Assembly: GCA_023101725.1 (NCBI GenBank)
Contig: JALJCO010008724.1
Coordinates: 298,708-362,707 of the forward strand
Direction: 5' to 3'
DNA from: Atherinomorus stipes
Lineage: Eukaryota > Chordata > Actinopteri > Atheriniformes > Atherinidae
DNA length: 64,000 bases
In this document: piece after piece, positions 35,116 through 46,799 of the stretch
Layout: each line of letters opens with the position of its first letter
Position numbering within the stretch: position 1 is the stretch's first letter
Position numbers and translations under genes: made by a program
The notes under the pieces: generated by a model
What the model saw: the letters and a program-made list of their open reading frames with translations, nothing else
Database searches by the model: none
Told to the model about the DNA's origin: nothing

Positions 35116-35154
35116 ACTAAATAAATGGACGCAGTATCCGGTCACATCTGAAGA

Positions 35155-35810
35155 AGTGAAAGTGATGCCAGTTGTGCGTTTCCCACTGTCACCATCTTGC
35201 CGTGTCGCATGTGTTGTCACTCCCGGAAAATACTACAATGGGCAAAGGCAGGGCCGCTCCGAGCTGCAGGGCATATGATTAACAGGCAAGCTAATGCTAA
35301 CGGAGCTAATCCGAAGTAAACAGGAACAAAAAAGATAGGTGGTTTGAAGGTAGGACATGCTCAGACTTGCTGTTAACCAGCTAAAAACCACAGCAGTGCA
35401 ACTCTGCTACAGGCTGAGGCCTTCTTGAGAACAAGCAGGGAGCTAACTATTAGCCTCCACGGCTAAAACCAGTATCCTGTCTGACACCTGTCAATCAGAA
35501 GGACACGCCTCCTTTGGCAGGTCAGCTTCCGGTCTGCCAGATGTCGATCAAAAGGACACGGCCTTAATTATGTGTAATTTCAAGATTAAATAACATCTAA
35601 ACGGATGAGTTATAAAAAAAATGCACCCCCCTCACAGTTGACATGAAGGTAAACTTGACCTATTAAACCTAAAACCAGGCTGTAAACATGTTTATTTCTG
35701 CTGTAAACATGTTTATTTCTACTGTGAAGTTGGCCTTTTTAACATGGGAGTCTGTGAGAATTTGCTCTTTCTTGGAGCCAGCTCTGAGCAGATCAAGAAA
35801 GAACTAATTC
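35155..35810 (+). repeat. Dispersed repeat, inverted copy at 42285-42912
   Basis: TCACTCCCGGAAAATACTA, CCGGTCTGCCAGATGTCGAT and CAAAAGGACACGGCCTTAAT all recur in reverse complement at 42285-42912 in matching order. Copies differ by small indels; a CTGTAAACATGTTTATTTCT unit is tandemly repeated near 35681-35718. Family unknown, with no coding content. The two copies could pair as a 6.5-kb-spaced inverted repeat. Confidence 0.8.
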
Positions 35811-35848
35811 CAGACTTTACTCTTTTCCATCGGAGTTTGCCCCTTGGG

Positions 35849-36584
35849 TCAGGAACAGTGTTGTTTTCGTTAACGATGACGAAATCATTTCGTTGACGCC
35901 CCTTTTTTTCATGACGATGACGACACGATGACGAGCTAAACATGTCTCTTTGACGACTAAAACGTGACGGGACGTGTGTAAATTTTCATTGACGAGACGA
36001 GACTGGACGAAAATGTGAATCTCTGGTCTGTCAGACGTTCATAATGCAGGAAATGTCTACCTATTCTGCATTAATCTGTCTGTCAAAAGTTAAAAAGTAG
36101 TTGCATCCTTACTCACATCCGCCCGAACCGAGACCCGCGAACCGCGGCTCTTCCTGTCAAACCTGACCCGCACGTCGCACATTAATATCTTAAATTCACA
36201 GCAGTCTCTGTCATTTTGCCACGTAGGGGCTTTATCTATGTGATTCAGAGATTCCAGCATAAAAGATCATCATTCCTGGTTGTAACAGTGTTCGCTGTTC
36301 CCATTACCAGCAGTGCCTCTGTCTCTGCCTGATCTGGAAACGATCCCAACGTTTGATGTTTAAAACGCGTCTTGTCCAACGAAAAAGAAACATATTCTCA
36401 GCGCCACCCGCCCGAACTACAGAAATATCCGCCCACACCTTAACCATGATATTAATCTTTGTCATTTCTATCTGCTAAACAACGTTTTTGCGTGTTACCG
36501 TCGGGTATCTGAACTGCTGCGGGACTCTGGTGAACACCTGCGGTCAGACGCGCAGCTGCTTGGCTGCGCTGTTCAAACGGTGGG
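35849..36584. repeat. Possible hAT-type fragment, CAGTGTTGTTTTCG end
   Basis: Begins CAGTGTTGTTTTCGTTAACG and continues with many CGATGACGA and GACGAGACGA motifs, a texture I associate with a common fish DNA element family. The right end was not found; the sequence runs into the next repeat. Confidence 0.4.
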
Positions 36585-37375
36585 AAGTTCGTCTCTTTTC
36601 AGAGAGCCGGCCTTTTTGATTCGGTTCCCAAAGAGTCGGCTCTTTTGAGTCGGTTCCTAAATAGCCGGCTGTTTCCCAAATGGTTTGTAATTTAAGATAT
36701 TTGCAGCCCTATATTTTACCTTAATTTTGCAATAAATTGATGGTTTGTATGTCAAAAACTTTTTTGCATTCAGTATTTTTATGAGAAGCTTTAAAGTTTA
36801 TTTTATCTTTAAACTTTTTTTTTATTTGACAGGGACAGTAGCCTACATATTAATGAACATATAGCAACATGTTGGATTGTCATTAGCAAGCCAATTAGCA
36901 TCAGCAGTCACTTGGCAGGTAAAGAAAAGATACACAATATAATAAAACAACAAAATTAAACTTTCAGGTGCCACATGATTATAATACAAGACAACGCAAA
37001 GGGAACAGGAACAAACTAAGATAGGCGATCAGGTGAAGAAAAGATACACAATAAACGACAAAAAAAATTAAACTACATCCAGATGCTGCTTTATTTTTGG
37101 TGTCACTTCAAGTTATATAACAGGACAGTGCGATGCACTCACACTCTCCTCATCTCTGTCCGCCATCTTCACTTGTAGAGGAACATCTGTCCTCCTCTGT
37201 TTTCACAAGTCTGTATGTTCACATGAGACTGATTGTTTTGATTGACCACTTTAAAGACCACGCAAAGTTTTGCAAAGTTCCCCTAAAAAAACTGGGAGCC
37301 AGCTCTTAATCAATGGGAGTCGGCTCCTCTGATTCACTGCAAAGCATCGGATCTTCTGAGCGTGACACATCACTA
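36585..37375. mobile_element. hAT-related non-autonomous element
   Basis: GAGCCGGC/GAGTCGGCTC-rich blocks at 36600-36670 and 37300-37330 flank an AT-rich middle. The right edge CGTGACACATCACTA resembles the TAGTGATGTGTC ends of a widespread fish hAT family. A shortened inverted copy lies at 23090-23615. I could not define a target duplication, and there is no transposase. Confidence 0.55.
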
Positions 37376-37379
37376 CTGG

Positions 37380-37616
37380 TCAAGATGCCTCCTGGCCGCC
37401 TCCCTGGTCGGGTGTTCCGTGCACGCCTCACCGGGACGAGGCCCCAGGGAAGACCCAGGACATGCTGGAGGGACTATGTCTCCTGGCTGGCCTGGGAATG
37501 CCTTGAGATCTCCCCGGATGAGCTGGTGGCTGTGGCCAAGGAGAGGAAAGTCGGGGCTTCCCTGCTTAGGCAGCTGCCCCCACGACCCGATCCCGAATAA
37601 GCGGAAGAAGACGGTA
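37380..37616 (+). pseudogene. LINE 3' end: reverse-transcriptase C-terminal tail
   Basis: In the frame ending at 37600 the translation includes GRPRTCWRDYVSWLAWE and ends LLRQLPPRPDPE. This is a tail I know from many fish LINE proteins, followed by the 3' sequence AATAAGCGGAAGAAGACGG, which resembles L2/Rex-type ends (GGATAAGCGG). Everything upstream is missing. Clade is uncertain (L2, Rex or RTE-like). It lies directly at the right border of a hAT-related element. Confidence 0.75.
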
Positions 37617-40600
37617 CGCTAAGTTTTGATAATTCTAAGTGTAATGGAAACATAGCTAACGAGACCTTTTCATTCTGATAACCTCCAGCATTTAACTGGG
37701 TATTTTCTCTTATTCAGACCGTAGTCTGTAAACCTGGATGGTTGTGTGTGATAATCCCAGCAGATCAGCAGCTTCTAGAATATTCCAACCCATGGATGTA
37801 TTAAAAGGAGATTTTGCAGAATGCTGCAAGACTACCTGCGCTGTTTTAGGGTTATCTCATATTAAACATTTCCATCATATATTGCACCTCTTGGCCTCCA
37901 TCAGTAGGCTAATTTTCAAGGACTGTGTTGCTTTTGTTAGGCGTCTTTTTCATACCATTTTTGGATCAAATAAGTTTTGTTTTTACTTCTCTAACAGTGC
38001 AACCAAAAGACACAGCATTTACAGCTCTTGTAATTTATTTTCCACTGCTCGGCTTTTACCTCCTTCAACTCTGCTGCTCAGATCTCTCAGTCAGCAGAAC
38101 CTCCAAGTCTGAATTTGTAAACTTTCTCTCCTCTGTCTTCAATGCCATTTTTCTGAATGAATACATGTGGTGTCCTTATAAGGAATTATCGGAATTATAT
38201 ATTGCAAATCTGCATATTATTAATTATGCAGATTTGCAATTGTCATGAATGGTGCTCACTTACACACAGGTGGAATTCATCATGTTTACGAGGATCATTT
38301 ACGCAGTTATCTGAAGTTGAGAACGTTTGTTGAATCTGACGTGGCGCACTCGTAGGAGCCCACGGTAGGAGAGAAAGTAAGAGAAAGTTGCAAAAAGAAT
38401 ACGAACATGTTGTTGCATGAGGCCCATTGTGTTTCTGCCCTATGATTGGCTGATTAGCTATTTGTGTTAACAGGTAATTGAACAGGTGTACCCAATAAAT
38501 AACCTGATGAGTGTTCTCTGTAGTTAACTGTAAACATGCAATGCCTTTTAGTTTGAGACTTTCTCAGGCTTTATTTAGACTCCTTTTACATTTTTTCTTC
38601 TTTTCCCTTTAGTCAGTTCTTTTAAAGGCCTCCTTCCACTGAAAACCCGTTTAACTTGCTCCTTCTGAAATACAGAGGGTTTCCCCTTGTTTACTTACAC
38701 ATGCTGACTTGCTAGCGTTACGTTCCTCCCAGTCGGCTGTGCTTTCTCATCAGAGAAACAATACGAAGAAAAGAACGAATCGGGAACAGCCTTGCACTTC
38801 TACGTCACATTGCAAATAGCGTATCCCATGTGGGGTTTATATCCGTCTATTGGAAGGCAGGTAACCCTCCACTACACACTAGAAGTAAAGACGGCACGAC
38901 TGTAGCTTCGGAGTTGAGAAGCTAATGAGCTAACTGTTTGTTAGCATGGCGGAACAAACTTGTTTGTCGGCTCTATTTCCTGTCTGTAACGAAATAAGAG
39001 CGGAAGGCGGAGCTTCCTTCATACACTGATGGGAGGCAGCCAATCAGACGGAAATTCATGAGAAGGACCCGGAAAAGCCTGCCGTTGGACCACAAGCCTC
39101 TCTTCTAGTATACAAATACAGCTGGATACAAAGATACCAGAAGGTTTTTTTAAACAGAAACGATGCAGAATGCATTCAATAATAATGGAGAACACAGAAA
39201 TATTAATGAAATGACCATGGAAGTACAACTTTAAGATTGTCAAAAAACAAACCCTAACCAAAACATAACCTCTTATGATCCGTAGAATGCTAGAAATGGC
39301 TCTGACTTCACTGCCACTGAGGAGAAATAATAAGATCATAAAGGTTTTGAATAGCAAATTCCATGTTTTCATATAGTCTTTCTTCCGCACACTCAACAAA
39401 CCCAGAGATATCTGCACACTTCAATAATTACCTTGATTTCCAGGATTCCTGCTCCAGCATACACTGGAATAATAATTGTGACAACTTCATCAGTGACAGA
39501 CTGCATATCTGTGTGCGCCTGACTTCATGTGTTATGTTTTATCATGTTAGTGAGTGACTTTTTCAGTTATATCAGCACCGGCTGGCAGGTAATGGCAGTA
39601 GCAGCATGACTGACTGGACTGAATTGAACTGAGGGGGATTATAATGAACTGCACAAAATTCAACTTGAATTAAACTTTCTCTGCAAAATTTTTGTCATCA
39701 CATAAATAAAGCTGAATTGAATTTAATTAAATTGGATTAAGCATGTCCTGCTGAACCCAATTAACCAGTAATCATCTGGAGCGGAGGCTGTCAAATAAAA
39801 TAAGCACGCAGCCATGACTCGGAGAACAAAAACAGAATTTTGAGGTGAAGCAGATCATATTTGCCCTCAAGCAGCGGATTTTTGGGTGTAAGGGCAGAGA
39901 TTTGAAGGACAGCTGTAAAATATTTGAGCCTGAAAATACAGAAATGCGCTCTCTAATCGAAAGTGTGCCCTTGATAAAAGATATATACCCCCCTAACAGT
40001 GTGTGTTAAAATCAAAGCAACCCTGAAAGTCATGATGCTTTGTAGGTAAAATGCTGTTCTTCTTTGAGGGCTTCTGATCTCTTTTATGTACATTTCTGTT
40101 TATCATCTACTTCTGCTGCAAATATACATTTTTCCATGAAGAATTAAACGGTTATATAGTACTCCAGGAGAGATGTGGTGCAGGAACTTTGTGTTGCTGA
40201 CTCTATAATAGTTTGCCTGTATGCTTAGCTTGTACTCTGATTTTCAGCTCACAGTTGTATTACATAATCTCCTTTGCCTTTGATCGCTTTTGCGCCATCC
40301 TCACCTGCATCTACGACCTAATTTCTCTGAGAAACGTCTTGCTGATAAATTAATGGAAGGAAAACAAACAGGGGAAATGAATAAAACAAATTCTCCATCA
40401 CTTTGAATTTAACCAAAGATGTGACTGCCATTTAACCAGCAGATTTAAAGAACAACCACCTCATTTAGCATGGCATTAGAAGACGGCCATTAGGACTGGC
40501 TGAATAAACTCTGGTGATGAATGAGAGGTTTATAAACATTCTGCCGTGCTTGGCTAAGGTCATTATGCTTAAAAGGCCATTAGCTGAGCACCCCTGAGTG

Positions 40601-41038
40601 AATTGGCCAGGCTTCAATGCGACACACATCAGTTAGCATTAAGTTTAGTTTCAGAGTCTTTGTTAAAAGCACAAAAGGGATATTGAATTTTGGTGTAATA
40701 GTAATACTGCAATAAAAACTACTTTTAAAGGATGACCTGAAGGTTATTTATTTACTGATAAAAAAAAAAGACAGATGCAGGATTAACTGAAGAAAAATCT
40801 GTAAAAAATGCATTAAGGGTACAAGTTTATTGTTCAAGAACAAATAAAACATGAGTTCACCTAATCATCTTGCATCTCAAAGACCCTGTTGACTTTCATA
40901 TATCTGCTTCAAATCCTTCTTTTGTCTCTGGCCAAAAAACAATTGAGTTGTCTGAACTTGGCCAAAGTCATAATATATAGATCATGTGGTTGGGGATTCA
41001 ATTACTGCTACATGTTGGTCTTTCTTAGAGACTGTAAA
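37617..41038. other. Stretch without a recognised gene
   Basis: 3.4 kb. 38640-39060 is GC-richer and ends with a TTAGCATGGCGG stretch that looks promoter-like, but no exon follows. 39600-40860 is AT-rich unique-looking DNA, where regulatory or conserved non-coding DNA would be hard to see without alignment. Frames have no motifs. Confidence 0.5.
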
Positions 41039-41242
41039 TTATTGGACGGAGCCTCCGTGACGCCACCGGTAGGTCCCTGAAGAGCTGAATGGGGAGCTGA
41101 AGTCACGCCCCTTCTGGTGAGCCCCATGAGACCTCAGAAATGAAAAAATATGAATGGAAGTCAATGGAGAGAAAATAATTACTTTCTGGTACCAGTCATT
41201 GTCTGCCCTGGATTCCAGATGTGTTGGTTGTGGATTTAAGTT
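41039..41242. repeat. Unclassified repeat-like fragment
   Basis: Phrases such as GACGGAGCCTCCGTGACG (containing the inverted pair GGAGCC/CCTCCG) and GAAGTCAATGGAGAG have the character of fish SINE/MITE ends. No partner end found. Confidence 0.3.
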
Positions 41243-41790
41243 AGGGATGTTTGATATTGGCTTTTTTTTTTTTTTTAACGATATCCAATATTTTCCAACT
41301 CTTAAATTCTGATATCCGATATCAACTGATACCGATTTATGCAGAGAACCGTGAGGTTGTATCTCTGATATTTTGAGAGACACACCTATATTCTGCTCTG
41401 AGAACAAAGATCCCAAAGTAGCCTTAACTCAACCGGAGGAGTTCATTTTGGACATCTGGCGTCAGATATCAGATACTAGCAGGTATCAGCCAACATGTGG
41501 CTTATTATAATGTTTCTGATAACTTGGTAACTTAACCAACAACTTAAAATCAGACACATTATAAGCAGCTTCAAAGAACGTCAGTCTGTAGCAGCAGCAG
41601 CTGCATTGTAGTCACATGATGCTGAAAGGAATGCTGGGAAATGAAGTTCTACCAGAATAACAGGGACTTTTCTACATGCTGGACCGCTGCTCATGGAACA
41701 AGATCTTGCGAGATTTTGTTGTTCTGTTCTTGGGATTTTGAAAATATCGGACCAAAAAAAACCCCCCAAAAAAACTAAACCGATATTTTT
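41243..41790. repeat. hAT-like fragment with GATATC-rich ends
   Basis: The left part (TTGATATTGGC, AACGATATCC, CTGATATCCGATATC) and right part (AAATATCGGACC, AACCGATATTTTT) carry opposed GATATT/AATATC motifs about 450-500 bp apart, suggesting two ends of one old element. No target duplication seen. Confidence 0.4.
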
Positions 41791-41794
41791 TGAT

Positions 41795-42275
41795 GGAATC
41801 AAATCAACTTTATTTATGTAGCACTTTTCATGCATAAAAACAATACAAAGTGCTTCACATAATAAAACAATTCACATCAAAATACTATGGATGAAAACAA
41901 AACAGACTCACGCATATCCACCCATGACCCTACAATAAAACCCACCCCCACCGCATACTCCATTAGCCCTTTTAAAAACCACTCTGTCACAGAAGAACAA
42001 CAGTTAAAAGAAAGAAACATGGCTTGGTACCAGGTGATGAAACAATATCTAAGGGATCCATCTACCCCAAGAGCCACCCCCACCCACAGCCATCCAGGCC
42101 ACCATTATGGGAGCCCCCCAGGTCCGGGCGGACAGGCCCCACGTCACCACCGTAAGGCTGGACACTGGGCCCCAAACGCCCAGGACAGCCACCACAGCAG
42201 CAACCACACAGTCAAAGCAGGGGTGGCTCCGAGGGAGAGGACCCCCATGAGGACAACTATGAGGCTACCCGGAAG
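41795..42275. repeat. Retroelement 3' UTR-like fragment (tentative)
   Basis: CAACTTTATTTATGTAGCAC and ACAAAGTGCTTCACATAATA are phrases that recur at LINE/SINE ends in fish genomes. The rest is C-rich (42060-42250) and non-coding despite a 134-codon open frame. Direction and family are not settled. Confidence 0.4.
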
Positions 42276-42284
42276 AAGTCATTT

Positions 42285-42912
42285 TTTGTAGTTCTCCCTT
42301 CATCTGCTAGGGGCTGGCAGCAAAACAGAGCATAGACTCCCATGTTAAAAGGTCAACTTCACAGCAGAAATTAACATGTTTACAGCAGAAATAAACATGT
42401 TTACAGCCTGGTTCAATAAAATCGTTTTAGGTTTAATAGGTCAAGTTTACCTTCATGTCAACTGTGAGGGGGGTGATTTTTTTCTTATAACTCATCTGTT
42501 TAGATGTTATCTAATCTTGAAATTACACACAATTAAGGCCGTGTCCTTTTGATCGACATCTGGCAGACCGGAAGCTGACCTGCCAACTGGTGGCTAACAG
42601 TTAGCTCCTTGTTTCCGCTCAGTAAGGTCTCAGTTTGTAGCAGAGTAGCACAACAGCAGGTGTTAGTCAGATAATAGCAGAAGCATGTTTTACCTTTACC
42701 CCGCCGCTTAGGGGGCTAATCCTCGTTAGCTCCTGTTAGTTTTGAGTTAGCTCGGTTAGCATTTAGCCCAGAGTACATCAGCTGTCAATCATTTGCCCTG
42801 CGGCTTGGAGCGGCCTTGCCTTTGTCCATTTTAGTATTTTCCGGGAGTGACGACACGTGACGCGGCAAGTTGGCGACAGTGGGACACGCCCAACTGGCTT
42901 CACTTTTAGCTC
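42285..42912 (-). repeat. Dispersed repeat, inverted copy of 35155-35810
   Basis: Same unit as at 35155-35810 in reverse complement, including the tandem pair of ACATGTTTACAGCAGAAAT near 42376-42404. About 10% or more divergence by eye, with indels. Non-coding. Confidence 0.8.
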
Positions 42913-45485
42913 TTCATGTGAGCGGAGGGTTCGTCCCTCTCTATTAATGGTCTACGGTGTATTCACACCAGAGTAGCCCAGATTCGGTTTGATTGGGGGG
43001 AATTTCTGAAACATTTTGCAGATTTCTTTGCTTCGGTTTGCGTTCAAACTGCAGTAACTGAAGTGGACCAAACCACCTGGTGAAACGACTGCAGTTAAAC
43101 AACTGCCTGGTAGGAGGCAACACTCCCCAATACAACCACTGATCAATGATAATGAAGGAGGAAGAAGAAAACTCTGAAAATGGACTCTGTGATTAAAGTA
43201 GAATCTTTCTGCTTCTAGTTATTACTCCATCTCCATCTACAAGACATTTTCCAATGATTTTTGTTGTTTTGACCTCAGCTTCCTCAAACATGTGCCATTT
43301 GCTTTGTTTCTCCTCCTACTCAAACAATAGCCCACTTCTGTCTACTTCTTCTTCTTGATGCTTTATCGCGGTTGGCAAACATCACTTCCATTTAGGTCTG
43401 CTTGATAATCTCGATAGTCTGTTTGCGAGTGAACCGAGACCCCTGGCTTTACTCTCTCCCAGGTTGGAAAGACAACGCTTCCACCTACTTTCATTTTGTC
43501 TGAAGTTAGATTTTACAGTACAACAGCTTTGCATATTCCCTAAAGACTTCTTTTTTCCCCTTTGATGACTCTTCCACTTAGACCTTGTTTATGCATCCAT
43601 GCGTAGAGCACACCAGTGCAAGCTGAATTGTCCTGCAGCTCCGTTTGCAGTCATGCAATGGCTTACTTTTGTCTTTCTACTCAGCAGACAGATGATTCTA
43701 TGAAAAACAATTTTCTCCCACACTTTCACTCAAATCTCATTGGAAATTTAGAACTGGTTGTACATTGGGCCATTTTTTTAAATGCATTTTGAAATGATTT
43801 GAAGTCACATTTCGTAGTAATGCGAGTGTTCAGGCTCACCTGTGCTCCTATAATAAACTAAAGAATCAAAAGTGTGTTTCAAATATATGGAAAGTAGCTG
43901 GCACAGCAAAACTGCAAGCTGATTAAATGAGCGTGTAATTTCAGACAAAAAGGATATTAAGTTGTTATAAATCCAATCAACTGGCTGGAGTCAATTAGAC
44001 CTCAGTAGATGTGTTCATATGTGTGTGATTAACTTCATGATGTCATACATGATTATGGTAATTAAGCAATCACAGGAAATGATCAAGCTGGCCATTCTGA
44101 GTAGAGCTGTCGAGGGAAGAATGAGGAACACACACACACATGCACACACTCCTACTGAAGAGGACAGCGGATGCAACAGTAATATGTTAATGCAAATGCC
44201 AACGTCCATCTATGAATGTCACCATGAATATGAGGTAGTGGGCTGGAACCAGAGGTACACAGTGTATAAATCAGCAGTCAACAAGCCTTAACGAGCTTTA
44301 ACGATCCTTAACGATCGAATAAACCTTTGATAAGAGGTTGATTATCAAGATGCTGGGCTCATGCAAATGGCAGTTTACCGCTGGCCTTTAGGTGTTTGTG
44401 TGAAACAGAGGTGGAGGAAGGTGTGTGTTTGGTGGGAAGACTGAATTTGTGTGTGTCTGTGTGTGCGCATGAGTATAAGTGAATGCGTGCTTGTGTCTGA
44501 GCCTTCAGGGATGAGGTGCAGACTTTGGGTGAAAATGTGTTTCCAATCCACTAGGCTTAGAGTAGGAAACAAAAGGGGAATTGCAGTCACCCATGAAGCA
44601 AAACAGATTCTTTCTTTCTTTCTTTCTCTCCCTGTTTCCCAACCTTGCTGGCATTTCTTAAAGACAGTGATCAATTGCCTTTCTGGAATATGTGTCCTCA
44701 GCTCCACTGCTAAATGTTAATGCTGACCAAAATAGTCATTATTTTATCATTATTACACAGCAGATATTTCAGAAGGCCCTAGCACTGTATGATACATTTG
44801 AAATTATATTCTCAGTAGATCATTTACACAAATTTGTTGCTCACGTATGACAAAAAGATGGCTAATAGGGACGGATTTGGAGCAACTTCATTATCCTTAA
44901 TTTTCTCAGTGTTGTGCTAAAAAATAAATAAATAAGCCAGTGTTAATCGATCTGAGAGATTATACTTTAATCACACCAGAGCACAGCAAATGTAAGCTGG
45001 ATAATCACATTGAGAATGCTAATGGTCTGAAGGTAGCTAAACTGGTGATGTTTACAACATCAGCAATAGTCAACTATTACTCTTGTCAGCCCTGTTACCA
45101 TAACATCAGCCTTGTTATTGTCATTTATTTGATAAAAATGTTAACAATGACAAATGGACTTTCAAGCCTTACTATTATCAATTAAACTTCATAATATTTT
45201 TTCAGATTGGGCCATTTTACAACATTTTTCTTCTAGAAAATATGTTGTGACGTGATTGCCTTGCAAAATTAGGGTGCATTTGATCATCTGAATGTAAAAT
45301 ATCTAATCAGAATATAATCTCAATGGAATCAGAGACTAAAGTACTGCTAATATATGTACCACATATTGCATATTTCTAATTAGAAATATTATATATTGTT
45401 AAGTTTATGTCGGTAACAGAATTGACAAGATTATGAAAACAGTAAGGACAAAAACAGTTTTAAAATATGGAATAACAGCCTAAGA
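42913..45485. other. Stretch without a recognised gene
   Basis: 2.6 kb. A GTGTATTCACACCAGA motif at 42957-42972 resembles MITE ends, but no partner was found. A short CA repeat is at 44129-44151 and TG-rich DNA at 44395-44470. No exon recognised. Confidence 0.5.
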
Positions 45486-45600
45486 TTAGAGATGTCCCGA
45501 TCAGGGTTTTTTGCCCCCGATTCCGAGTGAGAGTCATTTGATTTTGAGGATCGGCCGATACCGTGTCCCGATCCGATACTTCTATAATAAAATGAAAATT
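45486..45600. repeat. hAT-like end (GATGTCCCGATC type)
   Basis: TAGAGATGTCCCGATCAGGG, then GATCGGCCGATACC and CCCGATCCGATAC: opposed CGATC/GATCG motifs in a short span. This is the texture of a common fish hAT end. Only one end is evident. Confidence 0.4.
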
Positions 45601-45613
45601 TAAGAGAAAAAGA

Positions 45614-45654
45614 CAGTGTTTCCCCTACAGCAGTGGTCTGTAGGGGAAACACTG
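45614..45654. repeat. Perfect palindrome of a hAT-type terminal repeat
   Basis: CAGTGTTTCCCCTACA, 9-nt spacer, then its exact reverse complement. CAGTGTTTCCC is the start of a frequent fish hAT terminal repeat, so this looks like two element ends joined head to head with the interior lost. Confidence 0.85.
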
Positions 45655-46068
45655 CTGCCTAATCTGATTCTGAATCCTATCAGCTCGAAGGTGCAATTGG
45701 GGAATCAGGAGGTGCCATATTTGTTGTATTTTTTCGTTTTATTTATTCTTATTTTACTTTATCATGACACCTCCTCTGATCAATTACATTCTTCCAGCCA
45801 TATTCTAAAAAAGAAAACATATTTAGCATACATTTATACACCAAACCAATGTCAAATTAATGAGTAAGTAATCATTTATGCATGTCTGTGGAAATCACAA
45901 AGGAAGCTGGTTATTTCTAATGTAATGTGTGCTTCGGTTTTACTCCGTTCATTAATGGCAAACAAAGTTTAAGCAGCTTTCTTTTCTTTTTTCTGTCACT
46001 TCTCCGCGGGTCACGTCAACCAGCAGCCCCGTCAAACCCGCAGCGATGCACGCGCTGCACAACTAACG
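45655..46068. other. Short unassigned stretch
   Basis: AT-rich, then GC-richer from 46010. No gene or defined repeat. It ends at a TTAA that borders the next element. Confidence 0.5.
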
Positions 46069-46072
46069 TTAA

Positions 46073-46745
46073 AGGGACTTGAGGCAAGATTAAGAAACGA
46101 AACTCGCGACTGCCGCGATTGGCGCTTCAGGTAACTGCAGCCACGAGCCAAGCCGTCACGGGAGCGTGCACAAACTGAAGCTATGATGCTGTTTACTCAC
46201 CTTTCTCTCCGTAGTTATACTTTGTAGTGGTCTTTCAGTTGATCTGGATCGTTTGCTGACGGCACAATAATCCATAACAATCACTTACAGTGTTTGAATT
46301 TACCGCGACCGGCTTCGTCCTATATCAAAACAGCGGATGTAGCATCATGTGACGTCACATCCGCATGGCAGAGCTGGAAAACTATAATGTTGTTTACTAA
46401 GCTTTTTCTTCGTAGTTACAATTTTTAGTGGTCTTTCAGTTGATCTAGATCGTATTCTGACGGCAGAATAATCCATAACTATCGCTTACAGTGTTTTTAT
46501 TTAACGTGACCGTCTTTTCCTCCATCAAAACTGCGGATGTAGGTCATTTGACGTCACGTCCGCAGGGCAGCGCGGGAAATTCGGACACCGAATTGCAGCG
46601 CATTTTGCAGCACACAGCCTGTTCAAGGCAACGGAGAGAAACATGGGTGGAAACATTATTTTTGGTATTTAGCGCTTCATCACCCATTAGTATGAAAAAA
46701 AGGGACATTCATGTTTGGTTTTTTTCAAATTCCTGCCTCAAGTCG
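46073..46745 (-). mobile_element. TTAA-type element with internal duplication, relative of 28689-29161
   Basis: The left end TTAAAGGGACTTGAGGCAAG (TTAA at 46069-46072) and the right end TTCCTGCCTCAAGTC match the terminal repeats of the smaller copy at 28689-29161, in the opposite sense; the extreme right terminus is decayed. A segment of about 190 bp is present twice in tandem (about 46199-46365 and 46389-46560), each with TGGTCTTTCAGTTGATCT and a TGACGTCAC cAMP-response-like palindrome. No transposase frame. Confidence 0.8.
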
Positions 46746-46799
46746 TTGTTTGCTTTGATTAATGGATCAAACTTTTTAAAAGCGGCTCATCAGTTCAGC

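Noticed and set aside
41887..42291. 134-codon open frame rich in Pro and His
   Set aside because: C-rich repeat-like DNA with an open frame by composition; no domain and no exon borders.
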